From Oceanobacillus damuensis (lineage in GTDB: Bacteria; Bacillota; Bacilli; Bacillales; Amphibacillaceae): DNA of 64,000 nt. The DNA lies in NCBI RefSeq assembly GCF_001618145.1, contig NZ_LQNF01000014.1:1-64000 (forward strand), read 5' to 3'. The position numbers were made by a program, and so were the translations under genes. The notes beneath the pieces were generated by a model that made no database searches, was not told where the DNA came from, and worked only from the letters and a program-made list of their open reading frames with translations. Shown here piece after piece: positions 61,250 to 64,000 of the stretch (position 1 is the stretch's first letter; each line of letters starts with the position of its first letter).

Positions 61250-62797
61250 TTGGTACTGCCATTTAAACACGAACCATTTACAGATTTTACCGAGGAGACA
61301 AATATTAAAGAATTTGAAGCGGCTCTAGAATTGGTTAAAGGTCAACTAGGCAAGGAATACCCATTGGTGATTAATGGAGAGAAGATCTTTACGGATGATA
61401 AACTTGTTTCCGTCAGCCCATCCGATAAGGAACAGGTAGTAGGTAAAGTATCAAAAGCAACTAAGCAGCATGTCGATCAGGCATTTGATTCGGCAGTGGA
61501 AGCTTTTAAAACCTGGAAAAAATGGACAGCGAAAGAACGTGCTGATGTTCTTTACCGTGCAGCAGCCATTGTTCGCCGTCGCAAACATGAATTCTCGGCA
61601 TGGCTCGTCTACGATGCGGGAAAACCGTGGAACCAGGCAGACGGTGACACTGCAGAGGGCATCGATTTTCTGGAATATTACGCACGGCAAATGATCGAGT
61701 TAAGTCAAGGTAAGAAATTGGTGGACCATGAAGCAGAACATAATGACTACTTCTATCAGCCAATGGGTCCTGGAGTGACGATTCCACCATGGAACTTTGC
61801 ATTTGCCATTGTGGTTGGTACGGTTGCAGCTCCAATTGTGGCGGGTAATCCGGTACTCTTGAAGCCATCTGAAAATACACCGGTTATTGCCTATAAAATG
61901 GTTGAAGTGCTGGAAGAAGCAGGTTTGCCAAAAGGTGTTCTCAATTTTGTTCCTGGAGATCCAGCTGAAATCGGTGACTATCTTGTGGATCATAAAGAAA
62001 CTCACTTTATCAATTTTACCGGTTCACGCGAAACTGGCACACGCATTCTTGAAAGAGCTGCAAAAGTTCAGGAAGGACAACAACATCTTAAACGTGTCGT
62101 AGCCGAGATGGGTGGCAAAGATACAATTATTGTCGATAATGATGCAGATCTCGATTTGGCAGCAGATGCGATTGTGAACTCCGCATTCGGTTTCTCTGGT
62201 CAGAAATGTTCAGCTTGCTCAAGAGCAGTCATTCATAAAGATGTATACGATGAAGTTCTTGAGAAGTCAATCGAATTGACAAAGGAACTGACAATGGGTA
62301 ACCCATCTGAAGAAAACTATTATATGGGTGCGGTCGTCAATCAGAAGCAATTCGATAAAATAAAAGAGTATATTGAGATAGGCAAGAACGAAGGGGAATT
62401 AGTTTACGGTGGGGACGCTGACGATTCCAAAGGTTTCTTTATTTCTCCAACTATTTTCACAGATCTTGATCCTAAGGCAAGAATCATGCAGGAGGAAATT
62501 TTTGGACCTGTTGTTGGATTTGCAAAAGCTGAGAATTTCGATGAATTACTTGAAATTGCCAATAACACAGAATACGGTCTTACAGGTGCAGTTATTTCGA
62601 ATAATCGGGAGCATTTGAATCGCGCGCGTCATGACTTTCACGTAGGAAATCTATATTTCAACCGTGGTTGTACGGCAGCCATTGTCGGCTACCAGCCATT
62701 TGGTGGTTTCAAAATGTCGGGTACGGATTCAAAAGCTGGTGGCCCAGATTATCTGCAGCATTTCCTGGAAGCGAAAGTTGTTTCCGAAACATTTTAG
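61250..62797 (+). CDS. rocA: 1-pyrroline-5-carboxylate dehydrogenase
   Basis: A 515-aa aldehyde dehydrogenase oxidising glutamate-gamma-semialdehyde to glutamate. N-terminal [20 protein letters not shown] is typical of the RocA/PutC type. Catalytic Glu region [32 protein letters not shown] (about 284-297) and Cys in [16 protein letters not shown] (about 313-328) are present, as is [14 protein letters not shown] and the ending [16 protein letters not shown] start 61250 is 8 bases behind AAGGAGG. First gene behind the sigma-54 promoter, with proline dehydrogenase following. Confidence 0.93.
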   Translation: MVLPFKHEPFTDFTEETNIKEFEAALELVKGQLGKEYPLVINGEKIFTDDKLVSVSPSDKEQVVGKVSKATKQHVDQAFDSAVEAFKTWKKWTAKERADVLYRAAAIVRRRKHEFSAWLVYDAGKPWNQADGDTAEGIDFLEYYARQMIELSQGKKLVDHEAEHNDYFYQPMGPGVTIPPWNFAFAIVVGTVAAPIVAGNPVLLKPSENTPVIAYKMVEVLEEAGLPKGVLNFVPGDPAEIGDYLVDHKETHFINFTGSRETGTRILERAAKVQEGQQHLKRVVAEMGGKDTIIVDNDADLDLAADAIVNSAFGFSGQKCSACSRAVIHKDVYDEVLEKSIELTKELTMGNPSEENYYMGAVVNQKQFDKIKEYIEIGKNEGELVYGGDADDSKGFFISPTIFTDLDPKARIMQEEIFGPVVGFAKAENFDELLEIANNTEYGLTGAVISNNREHLNRARHDFHVGNLYFNRGCTAAIVGYQPFGGFKMSGTDSKAGGPDYLQHFLEAKVVSETF

Positions 62798-62910
62798 TTT
62801 TAAATGATCTCGCGGCAAGTATTGTTGCTTGCCGCGAAGGTAAACTGATTTTTAATTTACGAAATGTGATTGGAGTGGAAGGGATGTCACATTTTAAAGG
62901 GGAAACTGAC

Positions 62911-63924
62911 ATGACAAACCTAACGAGAGATTTTTTTATCGGTTTATCAAATAACAAATTGTTAAATAGTAATGCAAAAAAATGGGGGTTCCGTTTAGGG
63001 GCAGATAAATTTGTCGCAGGCACGAATATTGAAACTGTAATTGAAACGATCAAAGAGCTGAACAGCCGTAATATTTGCGGTACTCTTGATAATCTTGGGG
63101 AGTTTGTGTCCGACAGAATGGAAGCAACCACTGCAAAAATGGAAATAATCGGGATTTTAAATAAGATCCATGAAGAAAATCTTGACTGCCATATATCGTT
63201 AAAGCTTACTCAGCTTGGATTGGATATTGATCATGATTTTTGCATGGAGAATATGAGGGAAATTCTGGAAATTGCAGCTGATTATAATATATTCATTAAT
63301 ATTGATATGGAAAAATATATTCACTATGACAAGACACTGGAAGTATTAAAGATTTTGCGTCGCCAGTACAGTAACGTCGGGACAGTCATTCAGTCCTACC
63401 TTTACCGTGCAGAGGATGATCTTAAAGAATTGAAAGATGTAAGGATCCGGCTTGTAAAGGGGGCTTATAAAGAAAGCGCTTCCGTTGCCTATCAGTCTAA
63501 GGAAGATATTGATCGTAATTTTATTAAACTGGCTAAACAACGCCTGCTCGGGGATGCGTTCACTTCCATTGCAACCCATGACCATCATATTATTCAAATA
63601 CTAAAGGACTTTGTCAGAGAGAATAATATTAACAGGGATAAGTTTGAATTCCAGATGCTTTATGGTTTTCGGACAGAGATGCATTATGATTTGGCTAATG
63701 AAGGATATAATTTTTGTACCTATATTCCGTTTGGAAGCGATTGGTTCGGATACTTTATGCGCCGGTTGGCAGAACGTCCGCAAAATATGAATCTGGTTTT
63801 CAAAGATGTGTTTTACAGCAAAGATAATAAACTAAAGAAAGAACCGATTATACTTGGTACCTTGGCAGTGACCTCCGTATTGGTCTGGAAAAAAAAGAAA
63901 AACAGAAAAGAAAAAATTGGCTGA
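62911..63924 (+). CDS. putB: Proline dehydrogenase with C-terminal extension
   Basis: A 337-aa FAD-dependent proline dehydrogenase, first step of proline degradation. Typical sequences: AEDDLKEL, VRIRLVKGAYKE (about 169-180), THDHHIIQ, FEFQMLYGFR (about 248-257) and YIPFGSDWFGYFMRRLAER (about 271-289). ATG 62911 is 8 bases behind AAAGGGG; the ATG at 62884 abuts GGAAGGG and upstream codons are not family-like. Beyond the usual end the protein gains about 30 residues, PIILGTLAVTSVLVWKKKKN, then RKEKIG, which may form a membrane or surface anchor. In the sigma-54 controlled unit with rocA. Confidence 0.88.
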   Translation: MTNLTRDFFIGLSNNKLLNSNAKKWGFRLGADKFVAGTNIETVIETIKELNSRNICGTLDNLGEFVSDRMEATTAKMEIIGILNKIHEENLDCHISLKLTQLGLDIDHDFCMENMREILEIAADYNIFINIDMEKYIHYDKTLEVLKILRRQYSNVGTVIQSYLYRAEDDLKELKDVRIRLVKGAYKESASVAYQSKEDIDRNFIKLAKQRLLGDAFTSIATHDHHIIQILKDFVRENNINRDKFEFQMLYGFRTEMHYDLANEGYNFCTYIPFGSDWFGYFMRRLAERPQNMNLVFKDVFYSKDNKLKKEPIILGTLAVTSVLVWKKKKNRKEKIG

Positions 63925-64000
63925 TGCCCACCAGCGTAACAAGCACAGTGGTTTTGGAAATATATATTAAAAACAAAGCGACACCTGCTTAGGCAAGTAG

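Noticed and set aside
61125-61328. 67-codon frame before rocA
   Set aside because: It covers the sigma-54 promoter and overlaps rocA in another frame, with no RBS.
62668-62910. N-terminal extension of proline dehydrogenase
   Set aside because: It overlaps rocA and reads as another frame of it; ATG 62911 has a good RBS.

Overview
The window looks like chromosomal DNA of a low-GC, moderately halotolerant member of the Bacillaceae (Oceanobacillus/Virgibacillus-like). Support: strong Gram-positive Shine-Dalgarno sites, frequent TTG/GTG starts, an ectABC ectoine operon, YolD, YuaF/FloT, GltC, GuaC and DacF-type proteins, and LexA, Fur, CcpA, PurR, SigW and sigma-54 style sites of Bacillus type. 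I saw no rRNA, tRNA, CRISPR array or intact transposase. The species call is inference from gene content.

Layout. 1-0.4 kb: a 52-bp tandem array running off the left edge. 0.5-8.7 kb: small protein, AlaX editing factor, DUF1456, MBL hydrolase, Maf, AbgT transporter with OsmC, SRPBCC protein. 8.7-12.2 kb: GltC-like regulator divergent from NADP-glutamate dehydrogenase, then the Fe-S repair protein ScdA behind an Fnr/Crp-like palindrome, with a nitroreductase relic after it. 12.3-17.5 kb: DUF389 protein, ion channel, then a ZTP riboswitch and a glycine riboswitch in series ahead of serC-serA. 17.8-20 kb: small exporter, and a preQ1-I riboswitch driving queF and a queuosine-precursor transporter. 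20-24.6 kb: secreted PHB-depolymerase-like esterase, acidic lipoprotein, LexA-controlled WYL-like/YolD pair, Arg/Asp-rich protein, MerR-like coiled-coil protein. 25.2-27.5 kb: ectABC. 27.5-34.9 kb: cell-surface genes (PRC-barrel protein, small membrane proteins, lipoprotein, a two-gene WxL locus, a phosphodiesterase-family protein).

35-42.7 kb: SulP transporter, DUF421 protein, CLC channel of the fluoride-type look, guaC with a PurBox pair, pncB, an MBL hydrolase. 42.7-47.4 kb: siderophore uptake in two Fur-box units (ATPase; binding protein plus fused double permease). 47.5-51 kb: a minus-strand amidohydrolase-AgcS operon preceded by a complete lysine riboswitch with terminator. 51.2-57 kb: D,D-carboxypeptidase, HMG-CoA-lyase-like gene with a cre site, an XRE-cupin regulator lacking a canonical start codon, lipoprotein, RsbR-like STAS protein. 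57-59.2 kb: yuaF-floT with a SigW-like promoter. 59.6-64 kb: a sigma-54 enhancer-binding regulator divergent from P5C dehydrogenase and proline dehydrogenase, with a canonical -24/-12 promoter.

Themes. Four metabolite riboswitches (ZTP, glycine, preQ1, lysine) lie in 36 kb; the ZTP-glycine series ahead of serine biosynthesis and the lysine switch ahead of an AgcS transporter are the most unusual. At least five families of dispersed non-coding repeats (two strongly hairpin-forming) are scattered between genes, and one has supplied the C-terminus of the queuosine-precursor transporter. Osmoprotection (ectoine, proline turnover), iron uptake and glutamate/serine/one-carbon metabolism dominate the metabolic content.
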